Assembly: GCA_002049455.2 (NCBI GenBank)
Contig: KV918840.1
Span: 62,001 to 126,000, forward strand
From: Porphyra umbilicalis
Lineage: Eukaryota; Rhodophyta; Bangiophyceae; Bangiales; Bangiaceae
DNA length: 64,000 bases
Direction: 5' to 3'
This document shows positions 9,164-21,400 of this stretch, in pieces (the first letter of the stretch is position 1; each line of letters starts with the position of its first letter). The notes beneath the pieces were generated by a model. It searched no databases. It saw only the letters and a program-made list of their open reading frames with translations, and had not been told where the DNA came from. Made by a program: the position numbers and the translations under genes.

Positions 9164-10642
9164 TTACCGCCCACGCTTCCGGCTGTGGTCCACGTCGGCG
9201 GCGGCGGCGCGGCGTGGGCCGGTCAAGCGACGGGCGGCGTAGGGAGGCACACCAAAACCAACGAATGAGGGCGCGACGGCGATTTTCAGCGTGCGTAGAG
9301 TACAAGCATCAAGGTCGACCAGGGGCTCACCCACGCACGCCAAACGCCCACTGGGGACTTGGGAACCAGGCAGCACCCGACGAAAGAAACGTACCCCCTC
9401 TTCCCCCTCTGTCAGCCGTACCCGGCGCCCACCGTCGACCGCTTGGGCCCACATCATAACGGTCGCGTCCACCGTCGACCCCGATGCCGGATGCGAAAAG
9501 TGCCACAGAAACATATCCAGGTCGAGGTTGGCCTCCCCTTGCAGCTGCACCTTGAGCTGCAACTGGTGCCCCTTCGCGTGAAACACTGGCGACAGCTCCG
9601 TGCGCGTCTGGTCCAACCGAAACACGACGCACGCAGGCGTGCCTGGCTCACTGTTGCGCGCCACGCGGCGCGCCTCCAGCGTCGCCCCGTCGTCGATGCC
9701 CACGGCGGCGAGCGTCAAGAGGCCCCGCAGCGCCACGGCGGCGGCGCCCGCCTGGACGGCGGGCGGCGGCGCCAGCAAGGCCGATGTTGCCTCCCCGCGC
9801 GCCACGCGGGAGAGCGTCGACAGGCTCGACGCGTGCAGCAGCAGCAGGCGGATGGCCCCGAGCAACGCCTCCACGTCGGCGCGGCTGTTTTCGGCCGCCG
9901 CCAGCCGCCGCCAGACGACACGCAGGAAGGAGTTCTCGCTCCGCACCACCAGCGCAGGGCACACGACGAGTGCGAAAAAGATGGGGGTGGGCAGGTCGGA
10001 CAGCAGCTCGGCGTCGACGCGGAGGGGGTCAAAGTGGGCGCGCAAAAACTCAAACGAGGCCGCTTGGAGCGGCTCCAAGCCGGGGGGGGGGCCGAACAGG
10101 AGAGGCTGTAGAGCGCTACGGCGGTCGAGGTGGAGAGCAGGTCCGCCGCGTCAGCCACCGTTTGCGTGGTCGGGGAGGGGGCGTAGAGTCGCTCGGCGGC
10201 TTGGAGGAGGTCCGTCACCTCGGCGACCGTCGTCACAGGCGTCTTCTGCGAGGAGCAAAGGGAAGACAACGGGCCAGAACGTCGTCCAGTCACACAAGTG
10301 GCAAGACCAGTCAAGGTCATCGGGTAGTTAGTTTATGTTCCAAAGGTGGACAACACCAGCAACCGCCCCCCCCCCACCGCCCCCCCTCACACACACCTCC
10401 ACACTGATAAAGACAGTATTGGTGGCACGTACAGACGCTGTGTTAAACCACAACCGCACCGCCTTCCACGCCGACGTGGTCACACCATCGACCACCACCC
10501 GCCCATGGTCGGGCGTCGGCTTGTTGGCGCCGAAAAAGCGGGCCTTGAAAAACCCGCTCTCCTGCGCCAAGATGCCCCGGATGGATTTGTACTCGACGTC
10601 CTGCACGACGACCGCCTAGTCGGCGAGCTTCTCGTCTTCCAT
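9164..10642 (-). CDS. BTB/POZ-BACK domain protein (POB1-like), with frame breaks
   Basis: This is a probable substrate adaptor for a CUL3 ubiquitin ligase. The ATG at 10642 gives MEDEKLAD, then an in-frame TAG (10616-10618), then VEYKSIRGILAQESGFFKARFFG and VVDGVTTSAWKAVRLWFNT, a typical BTB fold. An intron GTGTGT...CGCAG (10246-10396) joins in phase to VTTVAEVTDLLQAAERL. A frame change follows at a C10 run (10081-10091, given on the minus strand), leading into the BACK-like region and a C-terminal SPVFHAKGHQLQLKVQL / RTLKIAV segment as in plant POB1 proteins. The 3' end overlaps the convergent P450 by about 80 bp. The TAG replaces a residue within the first BTB strand, so decay or a sequence error is possible; the homopolymer shift favours error for that break. 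Confidence 0.68.
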
Positions 10643-11548
10643 CAGCGCCGCGTAGCGGCCTGGCAACGGATGCGCCGCGACGCCGCTGTTCCCGCTGCCA
10701 GCACTGGTGGCCGGGGGGGACGGTGCCGGGGCGGCAGCAGCGACACTGGGACGCCCGAGCGCGGGCGCTTGGCGGAGGGGGAAGTCGAAGTCGACTTGCG
10801 CCCCATGAAGAGGCGGCCCGAGAGGAATTGGGCACGGTGCAAGGGTGGAGGAGGAAAGCGGGAGCCGACAGGCGCCAGGGGGACGGCGCGCAGGGAGGAA
10901 AGACGGAACAAACAGAGGGAACCACAGTCAGCACCAGCCCATGCCGATCATGGGCTGGTAGAAGACCCAGTAGGTGTCTGGCGAAGCTCAGGGCGGTGGT
11001 GCCCATCTGCGAGACATCAGAGCGAGCCGACGAGCGGCGCCATGACGAAGAGGCAGAAAGCGACGCGTTTGTCCCTTCAGGCGGTGCCTCGTGAAGCCCT
11101 GTGAGCACTGGGGACCTCCACGTGGCGCCTAGAGAACTTCACGTTGGCCCGGCGAACTCCCCGACCCGCATCAGTTGAATTATACGCTCACGTCTAGTTT
11201 TGGCCATCCAGTGGAGAACAGCCGAGTAACCTCGACTGGACCCCTGATTTTGGGCCATCCCGTAGACTACAGAACAGCATTGATAGTACCTCGGCTGGAT
11301 ACCGAGCACATGGGCCACTGCCTTCCCCACAACGAGCCTTTCCCCAACCAGACTCGCCAAAACCCGCCTCCGCCCGCCTTGCTGCCACCCTCACCCACGC
11401 CCGCGCCGCCAGCCACGCGGGGACAGCGGTTCCCTCACCCGTTCCATCACCTTGGTGCGAACCCCCCCGCGCCGGGGGCAGGGACACCGGCTTGGTCGAT
11501 ACCATCCCTACGGGTAACTTTTGCTGGATATCCAGGTTTTTTGGCCCC

Positions 11549-12785
11549 GGGATCCAGGAAAAAGCCGGATCCGGTGGCCTTGAAGTCCATTTCGGTCGGA
11601 AACAGAGGCCGTTCGACTGATCTGGCGGCTCGCTGGAGCGGTCCAAACAGCAAGCATCATTCCAAGCCACCTGAGCGAGCCCCTACAATTGCAGCTGGTC
11701 AGAAAAACCTGGATCTCGGGCGGTCTGTCGCCCGACACGCGCTGCACGTGAGGTGAACTTCCGCGCCGCAGTGTGCGGCCCAGATCGCTGGCGCTTGGGC
11801 AGCTTCCCCCCCCCCAGACGCCCATTCTTGATGTGTGCCGCCCGCCCCCCCGCCGTTTAACCAGATCGGCTGCTTCGGCGCCGCTGCAACGGCGCACGCT
11901 GCCAGCACCACCGTACCGCTCAGTTCTAGACCGGATCTTGGTCGTCCCTTCCTCCCCCCGCGCACACCTGCTGTCCCCGTCCTTGCCGTTGTCCCACGCA
12001 CGTATCCCCCCCCCCTTGCTTTCTTGGAGCGTGCCCTGTGTGAAGGTATGTGCACGCATGTGAGACGTCTTGCTGTGAATTTTTTTATGCCAGCCTTTGA
12101 GCTGGATACGTTCGGGGGGACGGAAGGGGGGGACGGGAGAGAGGCGCGGGAGAAGTATGAGGGAGGTGGAAGCGGAGAGGGGATGGAGACAGGGGACGGG
12201 GGCATCTCGCTGCTCCGTGTCTGCACCATCGGCGTACAGCCGGACGCCGCCCCCGCGACCTCTCCCATCGGATTGGCCCATGTGGGCGCCGCCGTCACGA
12301 CCACCCGCTTCACGACCAACCAGATCCCTCCCCGTTGGAGATGTGAGTAAGTGGGGACTGTCCGACTGCCGGGTCGTTTTGCCTGAACTGGCCGTTGACC
12401 TGTACACGCCGCTCTGCACTTCGCTCTGTTTCTGCACCTTATTCCCTGCTCTGGTGTTTGCCGTATGGTCCTGTACTTTTTCTGTCTTCATCTGTCTGCT
12501 CTTCTTGTGCCTTGCCTTTTCTTTGCAAGGGGGGGAAGCGGGCGGGGGCTCGCGGCGTTCGTGCCGCTCTCTTCACCGGCTCATTTCAATTTCCACTTGC
12601 TTGATTGCACTTGACTGTAGGTTCACATGTCAGCTCTAACAAATACCAATCAAATCAACTACTATAAGCAACAGTGTCAGAGGACGCAGAGGACCAATCA
12701 GGTGTGTGCTTTCAGTGCAGTAAGGAGCGTTGTGAGCCAACCAAAGTGCAACCTGATCCAGCTTTTTTCCTGGATCCCTGACGAC
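11549..12785. mobile_element. Possible non-autonomous element with about 30-bp inverted ends
   Basis: GGGATCCAGGAAAAAGCCGG starts the left end. Its inverse, with one extra A and C/T changes, lies at about 12740-12785. CTGGATATCCAGG occurs outside both ends. No ORF is recognised inside and no target duplication is clear. Confidence 0.35.
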
Positions 12786-13802
12786 GGGAGGGCCCCCGCG
12801 ACCGGAATACGGCGGGTCGACTTGGAGCCTACAGACGGAAATATTTCTCCTGTGAGGGTCGGATCGGCGCTTTTCAAAGTGGCTGGATATCCAGGAACTT
12901 TTTCCCGTAGGGCACTGCTTCAGACGAGGACTGCGGGCCGCACGCCCACGGCGGCAGCCCAAAACGGCGGCCGATACGGCTACTGACGCGCCGGTGGAAC
13001 CGGCCTCACGCCGCCCGCCGTGCGCTCCCAAGCGGCACAGGCACGCGCCGCCACCGGACTGCCGGCTCGTGCGGAGCGCGGTGCCGGCGGGTCGGTCGGG
13101 TAGGAAACAGCCACCGCTCCATCGGGCGGCGTCCGCAGTCGGGGCTTTTTTGACCCAACCCGTTCCGTACTCCATCGACCGGCACGGCGCTGGCAACGCC
13201 GCCGGCTGCCGGGCCCTCGCGGCGTGGTACGCCCGGGCATCCAGAGTGGCAGGCGCCCCACGTCTGCTGGTGGTGGCTGCCGCAGCCATTCTGCAGCGCG
13301 TGTGGTGCTCCCGTCGAGGGGCCGCCAAGCGTGCGCGGCCACCCAGCCACGACCATGGCGGCGGCGGCAGACTCGGCGGGGGCCGCGGGGCAATGTTGGC
13401 GTCTGCCATCAATTTCCCCGTGCCGCGGCTGAGATTCAGCGCCAACCGCCATCGCCGCCGCCGCCACCTCAACCGCTACGGCCGCCACCACCGCCGCCGC
13501 CACCGCCGCTACCACCGCCACCGCCAACCATCGTGCCATGAGAAAGGGTGACGGGGCACGCACAGGTTGGGACTGCCTTGGCTGGATTGAGCGGTTTGTC
13601 CCATTTGGGCATACCACGAAACTAGGTGCCCGTGGGCCGGCTAGCGCCTCGTGCGTCTGTGACATTCGGACGCATCCAAGCAATCTCAGAGGGCAAGGGT
13701 CCTTTCAGAAACTGTCGAACAGCTCTGTCATCATTGGAAAACGTTTTTTCAAATGAAAACTCAAATTCACACTGCCCATAAGAACATCTTTCCATGCCGT
13801 CA

Positions 13803-13861
13803 AGTTCACACTTTTCTTGTGTGACCATGATCATCATAGTCACAAAAGAAAAGTGTGAACT
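13803..13861. repeat. 23-bp hairpin, 13-nt loop
   Basis: AGTTCACACTTTTCTTGTGT begins the left arm (13803-13825), and the right arm (13839-13861) is its inverse with one mismatch. It lies about 300 bp upstream of the kinase gene on AT-rich DNA. Confidence 0.85.
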
Positions 13862-14155
13862 GGTCTTTCGAGACCATGTTGGTCGCGAAAGACAAGCGGG
13901 ATCCCCCTTTGACACGAACCCGAGCGCACTTGCAACGTAACATACCCAGTTGCCCTTCTCATCCCCTGCATGCTGGTGCCATCCCGAAGGCTGACCCGTT
14001 GTTCAGAGGCCAATTGTAGCGAGGCGCGTCCTCCCTTTGCTCCTGCACAAGGCCGATGTCTTCCTTGGGCTGTTTGCCGCGCTCTTTCGGCACCGTCTTG
14101 CTGACGCATTGAACCGACGTCTGCCAGTCCATTACCGTCGGTGAGTTTGCAAGCG

Positions 14156-15226
14156 ATGGATATCCCCGCGCATGGCGCGCCTTTACTCTGCGGGTGTACT
14201 GGAGAGCCCCACGCGATGGTCGACCTGCCTGTGGCCCGCGTCTTAATTGATAAGACATCCCACATTGGCGACGGTGGATTTAGTGACGTCTACAAGGGCG
14301 AGTACAGGAAAGTTGAGGACGGTGCCGTCGTCCAAGTCGCCCTCAAGCGCGCGTTTCCGCAGTGCGGAGTCTCTGGCGAGCCCCTGAGCGAGTGCTTGGT
14401 GCGCAAGGAAGCCCACCTCTACACCAGTCTACAGCACCCGTGTCTCGTACGGTGTTGGGGGTCATTAACGCTGGATGGGCGTCGAACATTGGTGCTCGAC
14501 CTCATGCGTGGCGGGACCTTGGACAAGGTTGTGGCGCGGTCGCGAGCAGAGGGGCGGTCGCTGCCGCACGCCTTCGTGCTGTTCGTGCTGCGAGACGTCG
14601 CGGCCGCCCTGTCTTACCTGCACGGCGGATACGGAGAAGTGGGCGAGCGTGGCGCGCGGGACGGGACTGACCAACTCCGCTACTACGCCCATGGTGACGT
14701 CCAGCAGTCCAACGTGCTGCTGGAGCGGCCGATGGAGGACTTCTCCACCTTCTCCGTTTCCCCTGATCAAGGGCCCATTGCACGCCTGGGTGACCTCGGC
14801 ACTATGCGTACCTTTATCGTCGACCAGGGTCACCACACAGTGCCCGCCCAAGAAGGGATTTATGGGCCGTTCCCGGATGTGACATGGCCAGGCGACGCAG
14901 TGACGTCGTGCCCCTCGTACACGGCTCCCGAGGCCTTGGCCAACTACGAGTGGACGCCAGAGTCAGACGTGTGGTCGTGGGGCATCCTCGCATTTGAGCT
15001 CATCGCGGGCAAACGGGCGTGGGACTACACCAACGACACCAAGTTTACAAGCCTTCGCCTCAAGATCATGCATAACAAGGTGCGGCTGGCGTGGCCGGAC
15101 ACTATTCCTTCGCATTTTGCGGCAGTGCAGGGCCTGGCCGAGACCACGCTGCTGCGGGACCCTGCGGAACGTCCGCTCTCACGCCAGCTGCTCGACGATG
15201 TCAACAAGCTGGTGGCTCAGTTGTGA
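14156..15226 (+). CDS. Protein kinase, TKL-like, with altered catalytic loop
   Basis: A 356-residue single-domain Ser/Thr/Tyr-type kinase. The Gly-rich loop is GDGGFSDVYKG (38-48), the ATP-binding Lys is in VALK (Lys64) and a probable helix-C Glu is in VRKEAHL. The catalytic loop reads HGDVQQSN (179-186): Asp181 and Asn186 are kept but the usual Arg after His is Gly and the loop Lys is Gln. The Mg-binding motif is DLG (213-215) in place of DFG. The APE motif is intact (257-259), as is SDVWSWG (270-276), typical of TKL kinases. ATG 14156 is chosen because it is the first ATG in frame; the frame also allows a GTG 15 bp earlier. There are no transmembrane or other domains and no intron. Function beyond phosphotransfer is unknown, and the loop changes could lower activity. 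Confidence 0.9.
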   Translation: MDIPAHGAPLLCGCTGEPHAMVDLPVARVLIDKTSHIGDGGFSDVYKGEYRKVEDGAVVQVALKRAFPQCGVSGEPLSECLVRKEAHLYTSLQHPCLVRCWGSLTLDGRRTLVLDLMRGGTLDKVVARSRAEGRSLPHAFVLFVLRDVAAALSYLHGGYGEVGERGARDGTDQLRYYAHGDVQQSNVLLERPMEDFSTFSVSPDQGPIARLGDLGTMRTFIVDQGHHTVPAQEGIYGPFPDVTWPGDAVTSCPSYTAPEALANYEWTPESDVWSWGILAFELIAGKRAWDYTNDTKFTSLRLKIMHNKVRLAWPDTIPSHFAAVQGLAETTLLRDPAERPLSRQLLDDVNKLVAQL

Positions 15227-16318
15227 GGACCATGTCTGTGGTTATTCCTTAAGCGGTGGGCACGGTTCATGATTGCACTCACGGTGACCACGGCAGATGA
15301 TGCAGGCGGGGGGGTGATGGGGTGGGAGTGTCGACGGTGGTGATAGTTGTCGTTTTCATTTAGGCGGGACTGGTGGGCAATGTCAGAGACTCGATGGTTT
15401 GGTATGTCGACCGCGGCGGCGGGTGGAGGCCTTGGCCGCTTGCTCATTCACAGCTGAAAGAGCTGTGATGCTCGATGACTAGTGTTGGCAATGAATGATC
15501 ACAATGTTGGGAATCCTTCAAGCAAAAAAGGCGAGGTCTCAACATCACAATGGTTGACGGCAAAGACAAACCAGGCGAGGTCTCAACACCACAATGGTTG
15601 ACGACGAGCATGAAACAAGGCGAGATCTCAACACCACAATGGATGAGGGCAAGGAACCATGTGCAACTGGTGACAGACCCGCGAAGGCTAGAGCTAGGCA
15701 AGGAGCCAGGCTTGTAACGGAGCGCTGTCACCCACGTTGTCGGGACCGGGTGCACACCGGGCATGGATTACTTGGAGAGCAAGTCATCGTCACTTTGAAT
15801 TTGGGGGCGGTAGCAATCTCCTCAGGTGAGCAGAAAGTTTGGTCCTCGACGTTGTTGTTCTTGTCCTGTTGCAGACATGTCTCGCACTGTAGAATGCCTT
15901 CGTTCATTTGGTGCCTCCAAGGGCAGTTCCACATGCTGACAATCTGGCGGCACTTCTTGTTTGAAGAGGTTGCCATCGGGTCGATCACCACGGGGAGGTG
16001 CAGCGGAGTTTTGAGGGTGGTCAGCATGCGGCCGCATTCGTGTTGCTGAATGGATGTGCTTGGAGATGGATGAGTCCGATCACCGTGTGGCGTACGAACA
16101 CGAAAGAGGCTACAGGCAATCGAGAGGCACTCGTAGAGAAACTCCCGCGGCAGTGTCGGCTGCGCAAGAACGCAGAGGAGCAGTCGTCTCAACCAGTCGT
16201 CACGTCACAGTGAGTGTGCACCGTGTGATGCGAGTCTGGCGCCACATGTGCGATGCCCCGAGAAGCATCATATCAGCAGCATATGCTGGGTGTGGTCATC
16301 ATGACCGCGCATGATGCG
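15227..16318. other. No gene recognised
   Basis: Contains a three-copy imperfect repeat of about 44 bp (GCGAGGTCTCAACACCACAA) at 15531-15650. Other open frames carry no motif. Confidence 0.4.
15531..15650. repeat. About 44-bp imperfect tandem repeat, 3 copies
   Basis: GCGAGGTCTCAACA(T/C)CACAA recurs at 15531, 15575 and 15620, with variable spacer sequence between copies. Confidence 0.75.
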
Positions 16319-16370
16319 CGCGAGCTCACAATCGTGACGCAGGTCATATGATCACGATTGTGAGCTCGCG
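16319..16370. repeat. Perfect 19-bp hairpin, 14-nt loop
   Basis: CGCGAGCTCACAATCGTGA (16319-16337) is exactly complementary to 16352-16370. No ORF or gene is adjacent. Confidence 0.95.
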
Positions 16371-17719
16371 AGCGTTCCAGACCAATGAGAGAGACCCCTG
16401 TGACCCAGACCTCGAAGCACACAACTCGAGGGACAGCCCACTCGTTCGTGTCTGATCAACGTGAGGTTTGGGGGTTCTGTGCGAGGAGGCATGGTTGGGA
16501 GCTCGCCAGGGACTGCGAGGTCAGCGGGCCTCCCGAAAATCCCGCACTCAACAGTTGCGTGGCGCAGGACGATAGAATCCTCATTCTATGGTGCTTTTCT
16601 GAACTTTGGCCACGCCGTGGATTGCATTGCATGGTTTTCCAAAACTAATGTGGACCACTTTGTTGATCTCGATTGTCAGCATATCCAATAGTAATTCAGG
16701 ACCGTGGGATCATCGTCCCAGAGACTGTCAAATTGTTCCCATAGGGCGAGCGGAAAAGAGCAACGACAGCCGCACGGACTGCTCTGTGGAGCCCTGCGCG
16801 TTTCCTCAAATAATGTATGCCACCTGTGGGTTCTCTTCAGTGTGGACCGAGTGCTTTTCACGAGGTTGATGAGGATGAGCATTGGCCGATCCGGTTGTGT
16901 CTCTTCCTCGTCTGCCCAGCGCCACATTCACTTCCCGAATGATTGACGTATCCAGGAACTTCATTTTTGGAAACTTGGTAGTTCTCTTGTGGCTGTACCT
17001 CTTTTTCACGGAAAGTTCGCGGGCTCTCCTGACAACTGTACCGGTGGCTGTCAGGCTGGCCGGGTGACTGGCTGGCTGGCTGTTTAGGCATTGGAGAACC
17101 CCCCTGATGAACGCGCACGAGCCGCGTACAGTATCCGATTGTTGCGACGCCCGCGCGAGCGGGACGGTGCCTCGACCTCATGCTGCTGGAAACAAATGGC
17201 TCACCATCCACCCACCGACCCGCGCTGTTGCGCAGCCTGCCGATTGACTTGGGGATCTAGTGTGAAGCCCTCATGCGACCCAGGTCAGCAAGAGGAAGGG
17301 TCTTCCTCAAAGAGGACGGATCTTCCTCTTGCTGCATAGTCAGCACCCAGCGGCGTGTCCCCAGCCAGCCAGCGTTGCAACGCTCCCTGTGTAGGCCATT
17401 TAGTAACTGGAAGTCTCGATCACGTACCGTTTTTTGGTGCGGAGACGCGCTCTCAGCGCTCGGCGCCCAGCCACCGGGCCGCGCTCGGCCGCGCCCGGGC
17501 CCGCTTCTCGGCCCGGCGGCGGGACCTACCACGAAACCCAACAGTGCCACGTGCCCAGTTCGATACTTACCTACCCTCCTTTGATGCACGCGTGTATGAG
17601 TAATCACCGCACCGTGGGCGTGACCCGGTATGACCAAAATCCATGACCGCCCCCCCCCCTACACTGCTACCCACGACCCCACCAACAGGCCTCGCCTGGC
17701 GGTCTAAACCGTGACCGTC
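16371..17719. other. No gene recognised
   Basis: This is mixed-composition DNA. A 29-nt patch at 16530-16558 resembles one arm of the long hairpin at 35576-35709. Open frames lack motifs. Confidence 0.4.
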
Positions 17720-18420
17720 ATGACGGGCACGACGACCACGCCACCGCCATCGCCGGCTGCGCCCGCGCCGGCCCCGCCCGCGCCGGCCCCGCCCGCACCC
17801 GCCGCCGTCGCCGCCGCCCCCACCCGCGCCGCCCTCGCCCCCGCCCGCCGCCACCACCACCGCCCCCGCCCGCGCCGCCCCCGCCCCCGCCCCCGCCGCC
17901 CCTGCCCCCGCCCCGGCCCCCGCCCCCGCGGCCCGCCGCCCCCGCCCCCGCCCCCGCCCCCGCCGCCCCCGCCGCCCTCTCTCCGGCCAGCCCCTGCCGC
18001 CGCTGCCGCCGCCGCCGCCCCGTGCCGCTGCCGGAGCCGCCGCTGCCTCCTGCCGCCGCCCTCCCTGCCTGCCGTCGCCGCCACCAGCGGCCGCCGCCGC
18101 CGCTGCCGCCACCGCCACGGCCCCCTGCCGCCGCTGCCGCCGCCGCCATTGCCTCCTACCGCCGCCGCCCCTGCGTGTCACCGCTGCCGCCTTCTGCCGC
18201 CGCCACCGCGGCCGCCGCCCCGTGCCGCCGCCTCCCCTGCGTGCCACCGCCGCGGCCTCCTGCCGTCACCGCCGCCGCCGCGGCCCCCGGCCACCACCTC
18301 TGCCGCCGCAGCCCCCTGCCGCCGCCGCCTGCCGCCGCCGCCACCACCGGCCGCCGCTGCCGCCGGCTGCCGCCGTCCACGCGGCGGCTTCGTTGGCGCC
18401 GCCCTGGCGGCGGCTCGCGC
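17720..18420. repeat. CCGCC-rich low-complexity tract
   Basis: About 700 bp made almost wholly of CCG/CCC/GCC runs. Every frame on both strands is open and gives Pro/Ala/Arg or Gly repeats, so the long ORFs here are compositional artefacts. Confidence 0.9.
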
Positions 18421-21400
18421 CACAGGTGGGTGCCTTTTGTCCCTACCACTTCCCCCTGACTCGGGCGGACGGGGGTAGGTGCCGTCGGGGTACTGGGCTG
18501 GTTTGGTGTGGTCAGTTGGGGGGGGTATAATGTCGTGTTGTACTTTTCCCTGGCGACTTCTATGGAGCCCGCACAGTCTCTGTGCTACTCCATGTGTATA
18601 CGCACCTTGTAAAGTGTGTTGTTGACCGCCACATGACTTTGTTGCCTTCCGTAGCCGGAAGGAGCAATCGTTGAGTTGCCGTATACACGCCGGTGGGGGG
18701 GCGGCATACCATGGACACATTCCTTGCAGGGGGTGTACACAACTTCCGGAGTGGCTCAGAGTACTTTGATAGCTTGGGACCTCTGTAGGCAGCTCGTGCC
18801 CATAGCTGGGGAGGGCTGGGGAAAGTACGTGGCAGAGGACGTCTTCTAGGCTTCCTGTGATGGTAGTAGTCCCGTCTTTTGGGCTCTACTAAGGGGCTGG
18901 TACATGCCAGTGGCAGTGCGCTAAAACGTCTGGGGTATGGATGGGTATGGCAGGCTGGGGAGGTGGTGTCGGGTACTGGTGACTGATACCTTTGGAGGGC
19001 AGAAACGGTATGAAAGAAGTGTTTGTGCACAAAAAGACCCACAATGCCGTAACCAGCACCCTTCAGAGACCCAACATTGATCCTCTTCAAGAAAGTTGTG
19101 TTTTGCTCGTGTTTGTCCCAGAAGTGCTCGACATACCTCCGATGTCAGCAGTATTGCACAAGTGAAGGAACGCGTGAAGCAAGTGCACCCAGCAGCACCT
19201 TTTCTTTTCGCAGCTGGTCAGAAGCACACATAACCTTGTTAGTGATGTGCCTTGGTATTTTTTTTTGTGAAAGCACAACGAGAGCTGCTGTAGGCAGGTA
19301 CACAGCGCGTTGATGAAATCTCGTGTCAGGTTCCAAGGTATCTGCAACAAGGCCGAACCGTATTGCTGCTCGACCCCTTTGCGTTCAGAGAGAGATCGAA
19401 AATGAGTACATAACTCCTCTTTGCCCAATCTTTAAGGAGAAGTTCACATCCTTCGAGACATATGTTGCGAGACTCGCCGCAATGATCCCTCGGAGGTCTC
19501 GGGGAAGAAGTGGAGCAAGACCCTGACGGAGGAAAGGATGTGACACCGGCCAGCATTGAGGATACATGCCAAAGATGCATTGAAAGACACGGTCGCTTTA
19601 TTGTTGCTCGGCGCGGGCACGGGTGGCAGAGCAGACACGAAATCGATAAGAAAGCCACGGTGTGCTACAGAGTCACGCAGACATGTAGCTAACTGCACAC
19701 AGCCGCAAACTCTGACAGAGCTACAGGCCACCGGACAACAGCAAGCTCACCATGTCAGCGACTCGCGGACACCACGCATGCATGTGCGTATGACACAAGT
19801 TACTCGACTTCGATGTCAGCAACACCCATTGGTTTGCAAAGAAACAGAAGCCAAGAAAGAGGAAGCCATCGCACATATGCATGGTAAGGATACATGGGGG
19901 ACGGGCGAGCGAACACGAAAAAGAAGTACGTGGTCAGTTCATCCAACCCATCCACCACCCACCCACCGCGCGCGTCACACTATCCACACTGCGCCAGTGT
20001 GGATCCCCACCCAATCGCCACCACCACTAGTCCAGCGACTGCAAACGTCGTCCGGCCCGTCGTAGAGTGACGCCCCCCCGCCCCCGTGCGAGCTGGAGAG
20101 AATGCGTGGGATGGAGGGGATGCAGATAAGAATACGACAGGAACGAGGGCGGTCGGCAGGAGGGTGGGCGGGGCGATCGAACAGAGGGTGGCCGGGGCTT
20201 CCGGCCAGGAGGGTGGGTGGGGCGGTCGACCAGAGGGTGGGCGGGGCGGTCCGCCAGGAGGGTGGGCCGAGCGGTCGGCCAGGAGAGCGAGCGGGGATGT
20301 TGGCAGCACTTGTGCACTTGGGCGGCAGCCAGGAGCGGGGCTGGGGGCAGCATGGCAGTCACCTGCACACATGCCGAGGGCGCGCATTGGCGCCGCCCAG
20401 CACTTCGAATTATTATTAATCGCCCCGCTATCCCCAAGCACAAGGCTTGACGTTTTCCAGCCCGCTGGTTGGCTGCCCGGTTGACCGGGGGCGCATCCTG
20501 GGTCCCCATTGGTAGCAGACTATCATGCCAACAGGTACTGAACAAAGTCTGGCTGACACAAGCTACGACGGTGAGGCGTCCGAGCAGAGGTCTCCATGTG
20601 CCCGCAAGAATGCATACTGTGTACGCCAAGTCTGCCTTGAACTGGGTGTGAAGGGTGCCGTTTGATCGCGCAAGGAGGACCTGCCCCATGACCCTGCCAG
20701 AGCTCTGCACGGCAATGCCAGCAGCCGTCCCACTCTAGCGACACCGTTTGCGCCCCCATCCTCCCCGACCCCCTCGGCATGTATGTGCAGCCCCCCTCGC
20801 CCCCCCCCCCCTGCCAGCAGGAGAAAGGAGTGGGAGAGGACAGGAAAGGAGGCAAGCACAAGTGTCCGTGGTTGGGCGGTGCCCGCAGCTATTGGGAGTA
20901 GACGAGTACGCACATGGGTAGGGGTGACCAGGTGGGTGGGGTAAGAAGGTCTCTGGGGGTGTCAGAAAGCCTTCTCAGACAGAGCCTTTTAGAGATCGAC
21001 ACAGCGACATTTGCGAGGATGGTGTCACGAGGTTTGCTGCATGGAAAAACATTTCTCTCACGACCTCTCACGGTTCGCATATATTTTAAGTTCTCCGTGA
21101 CCCAATTTGACAACGTGCTGTGTAGGGAAGCGCAACCAACGATTCCACTGGATTGTGCAGTCATCAGACAGACGTGTGATCAACTGGACCATGCAGTGTC
21201 AGCGATCTTACCGAATATTGCTGTTTGCTGAATTTTAGCCGATGTAAACAAGAACAACAACGGCAGAAACAGCCGCCTCGGCCAATGGGCGCAACAGAAA
21301 AATGACATGCACCAATCAGATCACGTTTGGGTCCAGTCCTGTTCCTGTCCGAGCGGCCAAATTTCAGAAAACAGTAATACAGTGGTCAGGATGTGGCGAC

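Larger units (their letters stand above)
4850..9242 (+). pseudogene. Cytochrome P450 (CYP26/CYP120-like), frameshifted and interrupted
   Basis: This is a haem mono-oxygenase, probably once membrane-anchored. The ATG at 4850 opens a hydrophobic segment (NIAVAVAVAFGLATTAVVA) and a WGFPPGP hinge with PLLTDALG. After a shift near 5050 come RQHGDFHTHFFLGVN and LFALTGAGHAAVR. After a second shift near 5355 come LRVLTVALLTGVLFG and LVPLDAPGTTVRAAK, typical of the CYP26/CYP120 group. Foreign-looking sequence follows (about 5950-8170). Coding resumes at 8305 with a diverged I-helix (YHGLKTLSTL, where (A/G)Gx(D/E)T(T/S) is expected), then GLPYADAVIAEALR (K-helix), a shift near 8645, FPLMGNSRLVV, FVPERN (PERF region) and a haem loop CAFGMPARACVAA that keeps Cys but lacks the usual Gly. 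Three frame changes, the insert and altered motifs make an active enzyme unlikely. Confidence 0.7.
10643..14155. other. Intergenic, no gene recognised
   Basis: GC-rich open frames on both strands show no motif and overlap each other. The stretch contains the inverted-repeat element at 11549-12785, AT-richer DNA at 12.4-12.8 kb, CCGCCA repeats near 13.45-13.53 kb and the hairpin at 13803-13861. Confidence 0.4.

Noticed and set aside
12980..13683. Several overlapping ORFs of 130-280 codons
   Set aside because: They overlap on both strands with Arg/Ala-rich products and no recognisable domain.
17567..18478. Long Pro-rich and Gly-rich ORFs
   Set aside because: Compositional artefact of CCG/CGG runs; no ATG context or domain.
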